A stretch of DNA of 64,000 bases from Branchiostoma floridae (taxonomy: Eukaryota > Chordata > Leptocardii > Amphioxiformes > Branchiostomatidae): NCBI RefSeq assembly GCF_000003815.2, contig NC_049979.1, positions 454,156 to 518,155 on the forward strand. Direction: 5' to 3'. Made by a program: the position numbers and the translations under genes. A model generated the notes under the pieces. That model saw only the letters and a list, made by a program, of their open reading frames with translations. It ran no database searches and had not been told where the DNA came from. Position 1 is the first letter of the stretch. Each line of letters begins with the position of its first letter. Below, one piece after another: positions 1 through 12,016 of this stretch.

Positions 1-451
1 TGCCAAAAGACTACCTCGGCAGAGGAAGGGTTAAAAAAACTCAACAACAGCTGTCTTCCATGCAGCATTCTATGATCCACTATGCATGCATACAGAGTAG
101 TCAATACATTATAGATAATGTTTAGATCTTGGAAACTGTACTGTAATAACACATTATTTGGAAAGTTATAATCGTTATACATGTACAGTCGAACCTGTAC
201 TATTGACCAACTCTGTATAAGGATCACCTGGCCATTGTGACCAGTTATTACATACTAGTAATTTTCCCCAATGACACAAGCATCAAGAATCCTGTCTGTA
301 GTGACCACCTGTCTGCATAGACCAGTCCCCTCAGTGGTCTTCTTGGGCAGTTTGTACTAAATATCTTGTATTTCCTACATATGCTAAAATCATAGTTCTA
401 GAAAACAGTAAGAAAGTCCTACTTACTTTTCTTGAGCAATACAGCTCTCTG
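1..451. other. No gene or repeat recognised
   Basis: AT-leaning sequence without significant ORFs or recognisable elements, up to the target-site copy of the first MITE. Confidence 0.4.
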
Positions 452-460
452 TGTCTATCA

Positions 461-842
461 TAATCTCCAAGCAGATCCTACGGTGCCATAATTAATATAG
501 TATCAAAGCTGGCCAAGGAGTGTAGCCGGCCAAAGGGAGTCAAATGGGCACCAGAGATCTGCCTTCACTGGAACAGGGAGGAGCATTTCCGAGGTGCTAA
601 TGTTTTTACGAGCAATTTATATTCTTATTCATTTTATTGGGACAAATTCATTGACCTGCGCACATCCCTGTAGGAAATCCACACCAAACAAGGAGGAGGG
701 CAATTAACACCTACACAGCAAGCACAGTTTGATTAGGCAACAATTGGATGTTAATAGCCTTTTGTGAAGCCAAATGAATGCAGATCCTACGGTGGGTTTG
801 ATACTATAGTAGCAAGGCCACCGTGGATCTGCTTTGAGATTA
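461..842. mobile_element. Non-autonomous TIR element, family A, 382 bp, 9-bp TSD
   Basis: The ends are inverted repeats starting TAATCTC[C/A]AAGCAGATCC and ending GGATCTGCTTTGAGATTA. The 9 bp on each side are identical: TGTCTATCA at 452-460 and 843-851. The interior has no ORF. A shorter relative is at 39271-39462. Nine-bp duplications are typical of Mutator-like (MULE) transposons; the superfamily is inferred from TSD length only. Confidence 0.85.
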
Positions 843-984
843 TGTCTATCATGCTCTTGATCTGTCTGATATTGCTGTCGAGTTACTGTTGTGTAATGAG
901 TCGCTAGTGACAGGGACTATGCCCGGGGGAATAGAGGAACACCCTTGTTGCTGCTCCACTGGGCGGCAAACCTGACAGCGTATC

Positions 985-1450
985 AGTTCCATCGTGGATA
1001 AGCACAGTTCTACCATTGTCATTGACAGATCCATCGTGGATAAGCACAGTTGTGCCATTGTCATTGACAGATCCATCGTGGATGAGCACAGTTCTACCAT
1101 TGTCATTGACAGATCCATCGTGGATGAGCACAGTTCTACCATTGTCATTGACAGATCCATCGTGGATAAGCACAGTTCTACCATTGTCATTGACAGATCC
1201 ATCGTGGATGAGCACAGTTCTACCATTGTCATTGACAGATCCATCGTGGATGAGCACAGTTCTACCATTGTCATTGACAGATCCATCGTGGATGAGCACA
1301 GTTCTACCATTGTCATTGACAGATCCATCGTGGATGAGCACAGTTCTACCATTGTCATTGACAGATCCATCGTGGATGAGCACAGTTCTACCATTGTCAT
1401 TGACAGATCCATCGTGGATGAGCACAGTTCTGCCATTGTCATTGACAGAT
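985..1450. repeat. 42-bp minisatellite, about 11 copies
   Basis: Unit ACAGATCCATCGTGGATGAG, then CACAGTTCTACCATTGTCAT, then TG, with only A/G (GATAAG or GATGAG) and TCTACC/TGTGCC differences between copies. The period is a multiple of three and stop-free in several frames, so long ORFs arise on both strands (849-1571, 904-1425, 994-1545, 1016-1462). These are products of the repeat. Confidence 0.95.
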
Positions 1451-2283
1451 CACCTGTGCTGAGGTGGAGGCGGCAGGTCATGAATGAAACATTTGTGCTG
1501 ACTTGGGAAACAAACGTCAACACGATGTTTGGTGTACATGTTTGAAGAGAGAAGAAGCATATAAAATACATTTGTTCTATATATTATATCAGACATATGC
1601 ACAACTACAAAGGAAGACGTTTTCAAATATCTAACGTCATCAGCTAACTACGATTTAATATAACGGTAAGAACTCTGTAAGTTCGTCTTCACATGTTTTG
1701 ATGATGACTGGTTTATTCAAACAACAACAATTCATATATACATGACCCAGATAGCAGCCCTAAGGCTGAATTGATAGGCACATTCACATTACAATTGGGA
1801 TAAAATCTGTTAAAAATATTTACAGCATGTCATCATTTAAAGAAGAATTTTACTGAATAACGTTTTAAGAAGAGGTAACGGTATCTACTAGATCTAGACA
1901 TCCCAATGGAGTGTAAAAAGTTTTATCAAATAGCCAAAATACTGAAGATAATCAGCAAGGGACTGTTCTTGACTACAACCTCAAAGACCTACATCAGACA
2001 CCTGCCAATTATCAAGCCTTATTCGGCCAACATCAACTTTTCCACTCCAACAGGGGATCCCCCGGGACTGGCACATTTATTACTGGCTGTTGAAAAAGAT
2101 TATTTCTACAGTAACTATAAAGTACGGGTACTGTTGGTGGCTCTCTTTGGTATATCAGAATGCAAATTTCCTACAAAAGAAGCCATGTTTATCTCCCGTG
2201 ATCTGTCCATCTCTGCTCACCATTCCTCTGCCCATGTTTGTAGTGTCCAAGCCTCCCCTTCAGGGCTGGACCAGTTGGGCTCG

Positions 2284-2349
2284 GTTGCCATGCCCACCAA
2301 GCTGTTGCCATGGCTACATGCATGGTTGCCATGCTGTCACCATGGCTAC
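2284..2349 (+). promoter_or_regulatory. Cluster of four RFX X-box-like motifs
   Basis: GTTGCCATGCCCAC (2284), GTTGCCATGGCTAC (2304), GTTGCCATGCTGTC (2325) and GTCACCATGGCTAC (2336) resemble the X-box GTTGCCATGGCAAC; the second matches at 13 of 14. Starts are 20, 21 and 11 bp apart. Function is inferred from motifs only. A decayed short repeat is the alternative. Confidence 0.4.
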
Positions 2350-2484
2350 ACAGCTGGGAAAGTCTCCTGACAGCTAGCCTGGCCATTTACATGTAGATTA
2401 ACAACCTCATCCTTCAAACAAGGATGGCATGACAAAGGTATTCCCCTGGCCACTTGTTCCAGCTCAGCTACATGATTGATGATC

Positions 2485-2625
2485 TAGTCGCTACCTGACT
2501 GACTATTCGGCTGTTACAGGGAGAATAATTTGCCAGGGGAGTTTTGCTAGGAGAAGGTTTGGCTGAAAGGGGGTCATTAACCTTAGTGTGGACTGACTTC
2601 CCTGGCCAATTTCCTCTACCAGGAT
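2485..2625. repeat. Dispersed repeat shared in inverted orientation with 44542-44730
   Basis: GGGAGAATAATTTGCC, GGGGAGTTTTGCTA and TAACCTTAGTGTG recur in reverse complement at 44620-44695. The copy begins TAGTCGCTACCTGACTG, close to the reverse complement of the other copy's end (CAGTCTGGTAGAGACTA). This suggests another TA-ended element related to family B. Confidence 0.55.
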
Positions 2626-2782
2626 CGGCGGTCTAATTGTAGAAATTGTTGACAAATACAGTCAATAGTACTCTAGGGGGGTCGGCCGGCCAAGTAGAAA
2701 CACTATCCTCACTATGAGCGTACTATTGACTCTATTTCTCCAATTACTACAATTAGACCACCGATCCACGGAGTAGAGGCTA
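2611..2782. mobile_element. Degenerate family B element
   Basis: The left side has CCTCTACCAGGATCGG and then GGTCTAATTGTAGAAATT; the right side has AATTAGACCACCGATCC, then GTAGAGGCTA. It shares the inner sequence of the copy at 39813-39958 (TACTATTGACTCTATTT, CAATTAGACCACCGATCCAC). The left tip is eroded and no target duplication is seen. The segment just before it (2485-2625) is a separate diverged repeat, an inverted relative of 44542-44730. Confidence 0.65.
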
Positions 2783-3171
2783 GCTGAACTGTACTATCCA
2801 CGTACTACACGTAGGACGGCCTGGTGGAGGCTAATAGATATACAAGACAAGATCAAGGAGTTTATGGGGGAGGGGTCTTCTCTGTAAAGTTCTTCCCTAT
2901 AAACTTCCTGATAATGTCAAGTCATGTGAATTTGTGCATACCACCTGCCTTTACAACAGAAATACACATACTCGATGCAGCGACATTCTACGACGCTGAG
3001 AAAAACTTCGTGTCATGCAATACAATTATGTATATATAAAAAATATATGACAAGCAATTTACTCCCAGAAGCAAATAGGTATGATATAGTCTACATTAAC
3101 ATAACATGTCATCATCCCGGTGCTGATAACATTGTTCCTGGCACCAAGCGAAGGATGGGGAATACCAATAA

Positions 3172-3675
3172 CCCTCCGATGTCTGCCGATGTGAGTGAGT
3201 TAACACATATCCCAGGATGTCTGCTGATGTGAGTGAGTAATAACACGTATCCCAGGATGTCTGCCGATGTGAGTGAGTTAACACGTAACCCTCTGATGTC
3301 TGCCGATGTGAGTGAGTTAACACGTAACCCTCTGATGTCTGCCGATGTGAGTGAGTTAACACGTATCCCAGGATGTCTGCCGATGTGAGTGAGTTAACAC
3401 GTATCCCTCCGATGTCTGCCGATGTGAGTGAGTTAACACGTATCCCAGGATGTCTGCATATGTGAGTGAGTTAACACATATCCCAGGATGTCTGCATATG
3501 TGAGTGAGTTAACACGTATCCCAGGATGTCTGCTGATGTGAGTGAGTTAACACGTATCCCAGGATGTCTGCTGATGTGAGTGAGTTAACACGTATCCCAG
3601 GATGTCTGCTGATGTGAGTGAGTTAACACGTATCCCAGGATGTCTGCTGATGTGAGTGAGTTAACACGCATTCCA
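3172..3675. repeat. 38-bp minisatellite, about 13 copies
   Basis: Unit GATGTCTGCTGATGTGAGTG, then AGTTAACACGTATCCCAG. Variants carry CCTCCGAT or CCTCTGAT instead of CCAGGAT. One copy has an extra TAA. Not coding. Confidence 0.95.
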
Positions 3676-3892
3676 GGAAACTGCAGAGGAAAATTGGAGC
3701 CCACCCAGCACAGGCAGAACTTATCATCATTATCATCATCACCCCGGAATAATATTTCCCACACGGCTGCCTGTGGGAGCCAGACGTCACTCATCTGTCG
3801 CCTCGCGAGCATGATGCATGGATCAGGGGGAGATGCGATTTTCCAGAGGCTTGTTTAGCACTCGTCTGGGATTACTGCGGTCGCCTGTGTGC

Positions 3893-4041
3893 TGACGTTT
3901 GACTGTCGGCCAAGTTACTAAAGATTTCACTAACGTTTGACTGTCGGCCAAGTTACTAAAGATTTCACTGACGTTTGACTGTCGGCCAAGTTACTAAAGA
4001 TTTCACTGACGTTTGACTGTCGGCCAAGTTACTAAAGATTT
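3893..4041. repeat. 38-bp minisatellite, 4 copies
   Basis: Unit ACGTTTGACTGTCGGCCAAG, then TTACTAAAGATTTCACTG. Nearly identical copies; unrelated in sequence to the array 220 bp upstream although the period is the same. Confidence 0.95.
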
Positions 4042-4540
4042 CCGGTCATCATCAGGAACCCCTCCACTTCAAAACTGTCAAGGCCGCCAGACACACATGG
4101 TCTCAAGTCTGACTTCCTTCAAGAGACTCTTACAGCTCTAGACAATTATTAGGAATTCTACATGACTTGTAATCATGCAAACTGTATCATTGTTACATTT
4201 TGTCTGATCCCTACCTCAGCACTTATGACCTCAATGAAAAGCTGCTTGCAGGCTGATTTGAACTTCTCAGGAATGAAGAATGGTTCAAACAGACAAACAC
4301 ACAAACAAAACAGTTGTGTTGATATGAGGCCTCCACTGTGCCTAGTGTACATGCTATTGGTCCATTGAGTGATAGCTTTAAGTCAGGGCAAGGAGGTTGA
4401 AAAAGAATGGTTCTGGCATAAACCCTTAAGAAAGGACTGTGAGCAAATGACTAATGAGCATGTGTGAATATTCTTCTAAACCCTCTAGCTGCTGCTGCCT
4501 AACTGCAATTATTGCAGGTATATAGGGGGACCGTGATATG

Positions 4541-4773
4541 TTGAAATTTAAAATCATTTCAGAGGGATAACCAAGAAGTAAAGCAATGAAATGACAAAGA
4601 AAATTTGTCAGCGAACAAAATTAAAAAGCTTTATTTTCTCATGACAACTGGCTATACCTTAACATTGAAATTTAAAATCATTTCAGAGGGATAACCAAGA
4701 AGTAAAGCAATGAAATGACAGACAAAGAAAATTTGTCAGCGAACAAAAATAAAATTAAAGCTTTATTTTCTCA
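4541..4773. repeat. Direct duplication of about 100 bp, 124 bp apart
   Basis: TTGAAATTTAAAATCATTTC to GCTTTATTTTCTCAT occurs at 4541-4641 and again at 4665-4773 with few changes, including an added GACA. A recent local duplication. Confidence 0.9.
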
Positions 4774-5843
4774 TACCCTAACCTTGTCTATGTCTAACAT
4801 CTCCAATTCTTGAAACTGATGCTGCAAAATGCCAGACAACAGCTTTGGGCATGATGATATGAGATGTAGACAGTTGCACTGAGGTATGATGAAGATAAGG
4901 AACTATTAGTGATAGCCATGTTGTACTGCATTCCATCTCACATAGATAATGATAATTTATAGCCTATACCAACAGTGGAGTAGACAGATATCCAGTAGAA
5001 AAATCAAAGTCTGCAAAGGAGGCCACTGCACATATGCGTCACCATTATCTGACGGCTGTAACACAGAATTTCTCAACTGAAGATTCACATGAAAACCTCT
5101 TTAAGTGAACCCACATACCACAAAATTAAGCCCCCGTGAAAAATAATAAATTTACGGTAATGCAAAGTTATATATCAAGTCTGTACAGTATTATGCAATC
5201 CTCAGAGGAAAACCGATTCCTCGAATAACCATGTCACACCTGCCAATGTTTCCTGCCATGTAAATCAATAACGATCATACAGCAATACACCAATCATCAT
5301 TCACGTCATAACTTAAGCGCCGCAGCGTTTGCCGCTATTATTATAAATAGACATTAATTCTGTGCCCGACATGAAGAGAACGCACCTAATCTGTCCCTAA
5401 TTGATGTGACGGCAGTGCGTGGTTGTGCGTCGATCGCGTTACACATCCCGCACCTTACGTAACGTAAGATGAAGGGCAGATCGGTTAGAACTAAACGGAT
5501 GATCCTGCCGTCCTCAAATATCACCCTCGCAGGAGATGATTAGCCTGATGAAATTCGTCAGCCCGCTCCTTCATTAATTTGTTAGTCTTTCATAAGAGTT
5601 TCACACTCCAAGATAGAAAAAAGAAACTCCTGAGTTTGAATAGTTATGACATCATCACTAGTACTAACACAGCCACAGAAAGGAGGAGACAAAGAGGGCA
5701 CGTGCACAAGATGGGGGGTGGAAGATGGGGGGCAATCTACAAAAAATACCTATTAACCCTATGTGGCAAAGAACTGCAGAATCAGCTATTCGAAACATTG
5801 GTAAAAACACCTTAAGTCGGTCCCATCTTGAAATGGAGTTTGC

Positions 5844-6211
5844 AACGATAGTTCACCTTTATCTGAAGACTTCAAGTGTATATTGTAATTATGCTCTGTT
5901 TGTCAGGTTGAATGGTTGTGTAGTTTGATGTACGCACTTTTTCTGAAAAACAGGGCTTTTGTCCTGAGAGTGTATACCAGGCTAAATGAAAATGAAGTGT
6001 AACCCATATCCATCATATCTAGGGATATCAACTCAATGGACGGCAGTTTCAAATTGCAGTATTTTCAAAATAAAGCAGTTTGAAACAACCTAATATGTTT
6101 GTGCCTTTATTTCAACTCGATAAATACTCCATCGGCCTTCCCTACATACGTTGAAGCCTGTTTTAAAAAACATGCATAAAAGTTTGGCCACAGATAAAAG
6201 TGAACCAATAT
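5844..6211. mobile_element. MITE with AGTTCACCTTTATC ends, copy 1
   Basis: Left end ATAGTTCACCTTTATCTG; right end CAGATAAAAGTGAACCAAT. The middle shares GGCAGTTTCAAATTGCAGTA and CAGTTTGAAAC with the copies at 7084 and 19579. No target duplication identified. Confidence 0.65.
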
Positions 6212-7083
6212 GCCTTGACAGTTGACACGTACAAGCAGAGGGCCTGGCATGAGAGGATGGGTCGATGGGGGCCTTTCATATACCATTCAGTTTGATCTTT
6301 TGTGTTTGACCAGTGAGGGGAGCAGGCATGATGGTGATCATCATTGGTTGTGGCACCGTGTCATCAGACTATCGTTCTCCGCGCCTTCTGCTTCCTGCCG
6401 TCCCAACAGCTCATCCTGTCCAAACCACATGAATAATGAATTCCTGTCCATGTTTCTACATGAGTGGAATGAATGTTCGGCACCAGGACAGTTTTTACTG
6501 GTTACCATTACATCAATCTATCTCTCTGCCCGGGGTGAAGTTGTGGTGCACGAAGTGTCCCATCTGCATAGGGGGTCTGGGAATAGTTTATCTAGGTTGT
6601 TGGTAGGAAATTGAAAAAAAGATGTTTGGAAGACTAATAGTGTAGAAACATTGGGCAGATATAAGTCTACAAGAAGTCAGAATCATATGGAGTCACTAAT
6701 AAGTAGTTTAATTAATTTATTTATTTATCTTTTTATTTATTCATTTATTTGCAAATTCATGTCCGAAGGCTAATTGCAAGGGTACAGACAGTAAAAAGCA
6801 AGAAGTGTCTATTCTATACAGCTATCTATATACATGATTCTACATTGTTTACTGGGAGGTTTAATAATAGTTTTTTTCTTCAACATTTCTACAGTTTGTT
6901 TTGTCCTTGGTGCTAAAATGCCTTCACTCAACTGCCCTTTGGTCTCTTGACAACTAACCAACTTAACAGTGCGTTATTTCCCAATTTTCAACATTGACTA
7001 CTACAAACTTCAAGGTACTCTAATACCGGGAAAGGGAGTCTACCATGATGCCGTGGAAGGGAGTTTCGCTGCAGTGACAAAGG

Positions 7084-7301
7084 TAACACAAGTTCATCTT
7101 TATCCACAGGGTAACCTATATTCGTTGTGTTTACCTACACGGTATTAAGATATAACAGGTCAACGGATGGTGGTTTCAAGTTGTAGTATGTTCAAACTAT
7201 TGTAGTTTGAAACTATAGTCCATTCACTTGATGTGCCTACATACCCGTTTTTGAAAGCAAAGGATATAGGTTACCCCGCGGATAAAGGTGAACTAGCATT
7301 A
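7084..7301. mobile_element. MITE with AGTTCACCTTTATC ends, copy 2
   Basis: Left CAAGTTCATCTTTATCCACA, then GGGTAACCTATA; right TATAGGTTACCCCGCGGATA, then AAGGTGAACTAG. Inverted repeats are about 40 bp. The core holds GTAGTTTGAAACTATAG, as in the sister copies. Confidence 0.7.
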
Positions 7302-9140
7302 GAAGAGGAAGAGTTTTCAACAGACACTCCCGATGACAAATGTTTTCTGATTTCCCCCCCAGGGACTAACGTTACATCAGAGGATTAGCGAAGCTCCATC
7401 AGGACCCGTCTCCTTGGACCAAACCTTGTCACGCTTCTTCACTTGACTCTCCTCAGGCCTGGGAAAATTAATGTTGTGTTTCTGATTACAAAAAATTGGG
7501 GACTGTACTAGTAGTAGGTAGCCATAGGGATTTTCCTTATCTTTCTTTGTTTTCTCTTTAGATTCTGCCCTGAAAATAAGAGGGTTCCGATGGAAAGGGG
7601 ACCTAGGTTTAGTAGTTTATATCACCTTTTCTATCGCAAAAGAAATGAGGACAATGCATTGGAAAACAGTTTGACAACTTTTAAGTCACAGGTGTTGAAC
7701 CTGTGGTGTTCCCCTCCATTAGGCTAGGATCGGCAGATTATGCTACGGTCGGGTAAACATGTAATCTTCTTTGCTAGGCCTCAACACACGGGCAGGACTT
7801 AGGGTGACACTTCGGAGACGTTTTTGCTACCCCGGGGAGATCACAGAGTGGAACATTGCATGACAGTGTCGCCATCATTCACCTTCCTCGCGCTGCTATC
7901 TCCGGATCCGGGCTGGGGGACGAGATTAGCCAGGACGGCAAACGTCATACATGCAATCAGGAGACGCTCGAACGGACTGTCGTGTAGCAACGTGCGCTCG
8001 GACAGACTGTCATGTTGTTGATGAGAAGCAGGTGCATGGTGGCGTGTCTTCCTTTCTCCCAGGTGTTTTTCCTATGCCTGACGGGCGAGTCTTTGTCACG
8101 CCATTATGGGGGATGCAGGACAGCACATCGCCCTGACAACATGATGGAAAACCAGCCCTGCTGATGTGTATCACAGCTGTCAGTCTGTAGATGTACATGT
8201 TGTTGTGATTTTTAAACAACGATAGATGAAGCAATGGTGAATGCACAATGTGGCACTTTCTACATATCATTAAGAGATTTTTCAAGCAGATGTAGGGTCT
8301 GACTGAGAATTTTGGAGACCAAACTGGGTTATTGATCACATAAGCGGCCTGCTGGCCGATTTGAGCTTCTCATGAATAAATAATGGTTCAAACAAACAAA
8401 AAAACAAAATAAGACAAAGTAAATCAGGACGGAGAGAGCCATGTCCATCCGTCCAACCAGAACTCTCAGATGATGATGATGATGATAAAGCCATTAAAGA
8501 GTCAGAGTGACTGAAAGTTACTCTGAAAAAATTGAAATATAACTGGTATATAGATTATGAGTCTCTAAATTGACCCGTAAGGAAAGTCAAGCACAGCAGC
8601 TCCCATAATAGACCTGTTCGAGCACAGGAGGTACCGTTCATCATTTCTTTTTAAGTCACATCTGGATATGTCGTGTACACATGAGTGCAATAGTTGTACG
8701 TGTATTTCAAATCTCTGTTTCTTTCATATTTGATCTTCCAGGCAGCCTTACAATCTGCATGTGACATTACCCCATATGAACAACAACTTCAAGGTAAGGA
8801 GTCTTTATTTGGCAGCTCATTGAGTAACAGACTTTTACGCTACACAACAGGCATTGTTGGCACTGTGAACAAACTCTCAGGACTCATAGCCATTTATCTA
8901 ATTATTTATTTGATTTAACACGTTTGTGGAAGGATTCATATAACAAGTGACTATCACCTTTTCAAGATGTTAACCTGGAGACCAGACTGTAAGGTTTGAT
9001 CCACTCACACCGGGAAGGTCCCCTAATATTTTCGATAAGTACACTTTAACGTGCGTTGGGTGTGGCTCTCCCCAAACACGGAACCTCCATTGAACGTCCT
9101 ATCCAAAATTTGACGCCATTTGACACACTGTGAACTCCTG
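7302..9140. other. No gene seen; short repeat fragments only
   Basis: GC-richer patch at 7780-8130 with small ORFs lacking domains. The stretch 8340-8400 (GATTTGAGCTTCTCATGAAT, AATGGTTCAAACAAAC) matches 4250-4310, a dispersed tail repeat. A GAT run lies at 8468-8490. Confidence 0.4.
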
Positions 9141-9238
9141 TGGCGTATAAGTTCTAAACAAAGTCGTGGGATGTGTTGATATGTCCTTGTTCATCGCGCT
9201 GTAGAAGTCTCATCAGCTTCTGTCATGTCCCCCATTTC
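9141..9238. repeat. Diverged duplicate of 10180-10275 flanking the array
   Basis: ATAAGTTCTAAAC.AAGTCGTG, then TCCTTGTTCATCGCGCTGTA, then CATCAGCTTCTGTCATGTCC corresponds to ATAAGTACTAAATGAAGCTG, CCCCGTCCATCGCACGGCGG and CTCCAGCTTCTGTAACGCCC at 10180-10275. The two copies bracket the ~200-bp array. Confidence 0.6.
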
Positions 9239-9364
9239 ACCTTCAGGTTGCTAAGGTAACCACTTGGCACTGAATTTGTTTGGTTTATGGGGTTAAGCAG
9301 CTGGGAAAAGACTCACTAGAACATGAGATTGCTGCAAGACTTTTATAGCAATTCATACGCACCC

Positions 9365-10150
9365 TCTCCGAGTACATAAATGCCCCATTGTGGACAGTCC
9401 AATCTTCTACTTTGGCAACACCAAAGCCAGTTGACACATGGAATTTATATCTCTTCATGCACAGTATTGGATTACAAATTTATCCAAGGTCCAATCTTCT
9501 ACTTCAGCATCCTAGCCTATTAACAGAGTGTGAACATAACCTAAAATAATAACCACCAAGTCAGTAGTTCCTCATCTTCCCCATTTTGGACTGTCAAATC
9601 TACTCAATCATCCTAGCTCCTAGCCTATTGACACAGTGTGGACATAACCTAAAATAATATCTCATTCATGTACAGTACAGTTCTGCATTGTATTGCACAT
9701 TCATCAGTTGGCGTTCCAATCACAACAAGTACAAGTACGTGTCGGTAGTAGCCTCAAGTTAGTACAATGTAGTTCCTCATCCTTGCCCATTGTCCAATCT
9801 TCTACTTTTGATCAGCATCCTAGCTCCAAGCAAATTGACACAGTGTGAACATACCCTAAACTATGTACAATTCTGCATTGGATTGCACATTCATCAGTAA
9901 CTGTTGGTCTAAAGCTCACGATAAGTATGAGTACAAGTAAGTGTCAGAAGTACCCTCAAGTCAGTAGTTCCTCATTCTTGCCCATTGTGGACTGTCCAAT
10001 CTTCTAACTTCTGATCAGCATCCTAGCTCCAAGCCTATTGACACAGTCTGGACATACCCTAAAATATCTACAGTTCTGCATTGGATTGCACATTCATCAG
10101 ATGGTCTGTCATGATGCTCACGATAAGTACAAGTACGTGTCGGTAAAGTG
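9365..10150. repeat. About 200-bp tandem repeat, 3-4 diverged copies
   Basis: GTCCAATCTTCTACTT, CAGCATCCTAGCTCCAAGC, CTATTGACACAGT, ATTGCACATTCATCAG and GTCAGTAGTTCCTCAT recur at about 185-210-bp steps. No ORF with a known domain. Confidence 0.85.
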
Positions 10151-10850
10151 TCGGTAGTACCACCAAGGTCCCCGTACCGCGGGGGGATAAGTACTAAATG
10201 AAGCTGTGTGATGCATGGAGCCATCCCCGTCCATCGCACGGCGGAGGTCTCTCCAGCTTCTGTAACGCCCCCATGAGTCAAGCGGTGCCAGACTGCTGCC
10301 TCTCTTCCCCAGGATTATGTGTCTGCTCCCCGCGACACCTTACTATATCATCGTGCGCCGGCGCTCTCCCGGTGCTCTTAACGGCCGATGCGATTGCCGA
10401 AGCAAGAAGAGATAATCCCCTCCCAAATTGTCATTACCTCACATTCGAATAAATTGGTACGAAGATGGCATCAGTTAGATCCATTATGAGTTTATATGGA
10501 CAACTGATTTCAAGGCTTAAACGTTAATGGTTTCTTCCTCGTCCTTGCGCAATTACTAGTATGTTAAGTAAGGTTAGTTAAGATGCAGATTTCAAGAGTT
10601 AATGGTTTATTCCTAATCCTTGTACAATCGAGTTGACTCTTATTTATTTGTAACTGGAAGGATTAAGACTAAGAGGTAGCGAGATGAGTTGCCATTTGAC
10701 TAATCAACATATCTGCATTATGTAATACATAGTGCAGTGTGCCAAGTGTTAAGTCAAACATGACATAATAATTTGTCAAGATCACAAAACGAACATTTTA
10801 TAGAAAGCACAAGGCAAGGTATGGAAGGACTCACTGAGTTGCATTGACAC

Positions 10851-11262
10851 TAGGGGTGGGTACCGGTACAGAAAATTCAGGTCCAGGTCCGGTTCAGGTC
10901 CAAAGGATCAGGTCCAGGTCCGGACCTGAACCTGGACCTGATTCAGTATGACTCATACCAATGGTCCATTTCACTACAAAGAAATCTGTTTGGTGGAGTA
11001 TTAGACTTACACTGGCGTTTTAAAATCCTACAACGCTAACTGCACCTGTGAGATTGACTGTAAAACTTTACTCTACTTCACTCTTGTCATTTTCTTCCAC
11101 CTGCAAGCGCCAAAACGTGTGAATGCATGATAAAATAATCTGTTAATTTTCTAACCGGTCCAACATCCGGTCCACCTAATTTTTTCAGGTCCGGTTTTTC
11201 TGGACCGGTCCAATAAGAAAAACCGGTTTTGTACCGGTACGCTGTACCGATACCCAGCCCTA
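10851..11262. mobile_element. hAT-type MITE, 412 bp, perfect 8-bp TSD
   Basis: Tips TAGGGGTGGGTACCGGTAC and GTACCG..TACCCAGCCCTA. The interior has several AGGTCCAGGTCCGG blocks and ACCGGTTTTTCT. TSD ATTGACAC at 10843-10850 and 11263-11270. An 8-bp TSD and a TAGGG-type tip are hallmarks of hAT elements. No transposase. Same family as 61430-61862, inverted relative to it. Confidence 0.9.
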
Positions 11263-12016
11263 ATTGACACTTATAAATGGTAAAAGATTCAGTCAACATA
11301 TCTGTATGATGATATCCACAGTGTGCCAAGTGTTCTTATAATAAGTCAAATACAGTATGTCAAGCTCACAGAATAAACATTTCAGAGACAACACAAAGTA
11401 AGGTACTGAAAGGACTGAGGAACAGAATTCAGTTTCCACTTGCTAGATAAACTTATGATTCTGTCAATATATCTGCATTATGAAAGACAATGTTATCTTT
11501 GTACCGTTGGTAAAGAGTTATGTCAAAACGAATGTTTCAGAGAAAACCCAAGGCAGCTTGTCCAGATGGTGACATTGGTACCAGGTATAACGTGACACTG
11601 CCTGAAAAAGGATTGCGTGACAAAGTCAGCAAAACATCGAGTCAGAGAGGTAATCTTCTCGACTCCCTGTGATACCGTAAATTCACTTACTTTCCCGGTT
11701 GTTTTATTCCGTGGTAGCAGGGATAAAGAGGATTTCTCTGTGTTTTAAATTTGTGGTGAACCGTTGTCAGATACAATCTTGTAGTACAATTATAGTCATA
11801 AGAGGAAGGCAGCCGCAGTGTCATAGATTCATAAAAGAGATTAGTCACAGCAAAAATTGCAAATATAAAACCACCACCACAGTTTCAAGATTTCTAGCAT
11901 CACAGAAAAAAAGGAAAAGCTATGAATCCCTCCCATTAAAAGATATGGCCTTATTCAATACCGCTATATGTTACTGAAACAGAGGTTTGAGGCCCTAGGT
12001 CTTTAACCTGGCCTTG

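Noticed and set aside
849-1571. 240-codon minus ORF with DLSMTMVELCSSTM repeats
   Set aside because: Product of the 42-bp minisatellite, with three other ORFs over the same bases.
1906-2370. 154-codon plus ORF
   Set aside because: No domain, composition changes along its length, and it overlaps the X-box-like cluster; chance ORF most likely.
3172-3675. Regular direct repeats, considered as a CRISPR array
   Set aside because: No unique spacers: the whole 38-bp period is repeated, and the genome is animal.
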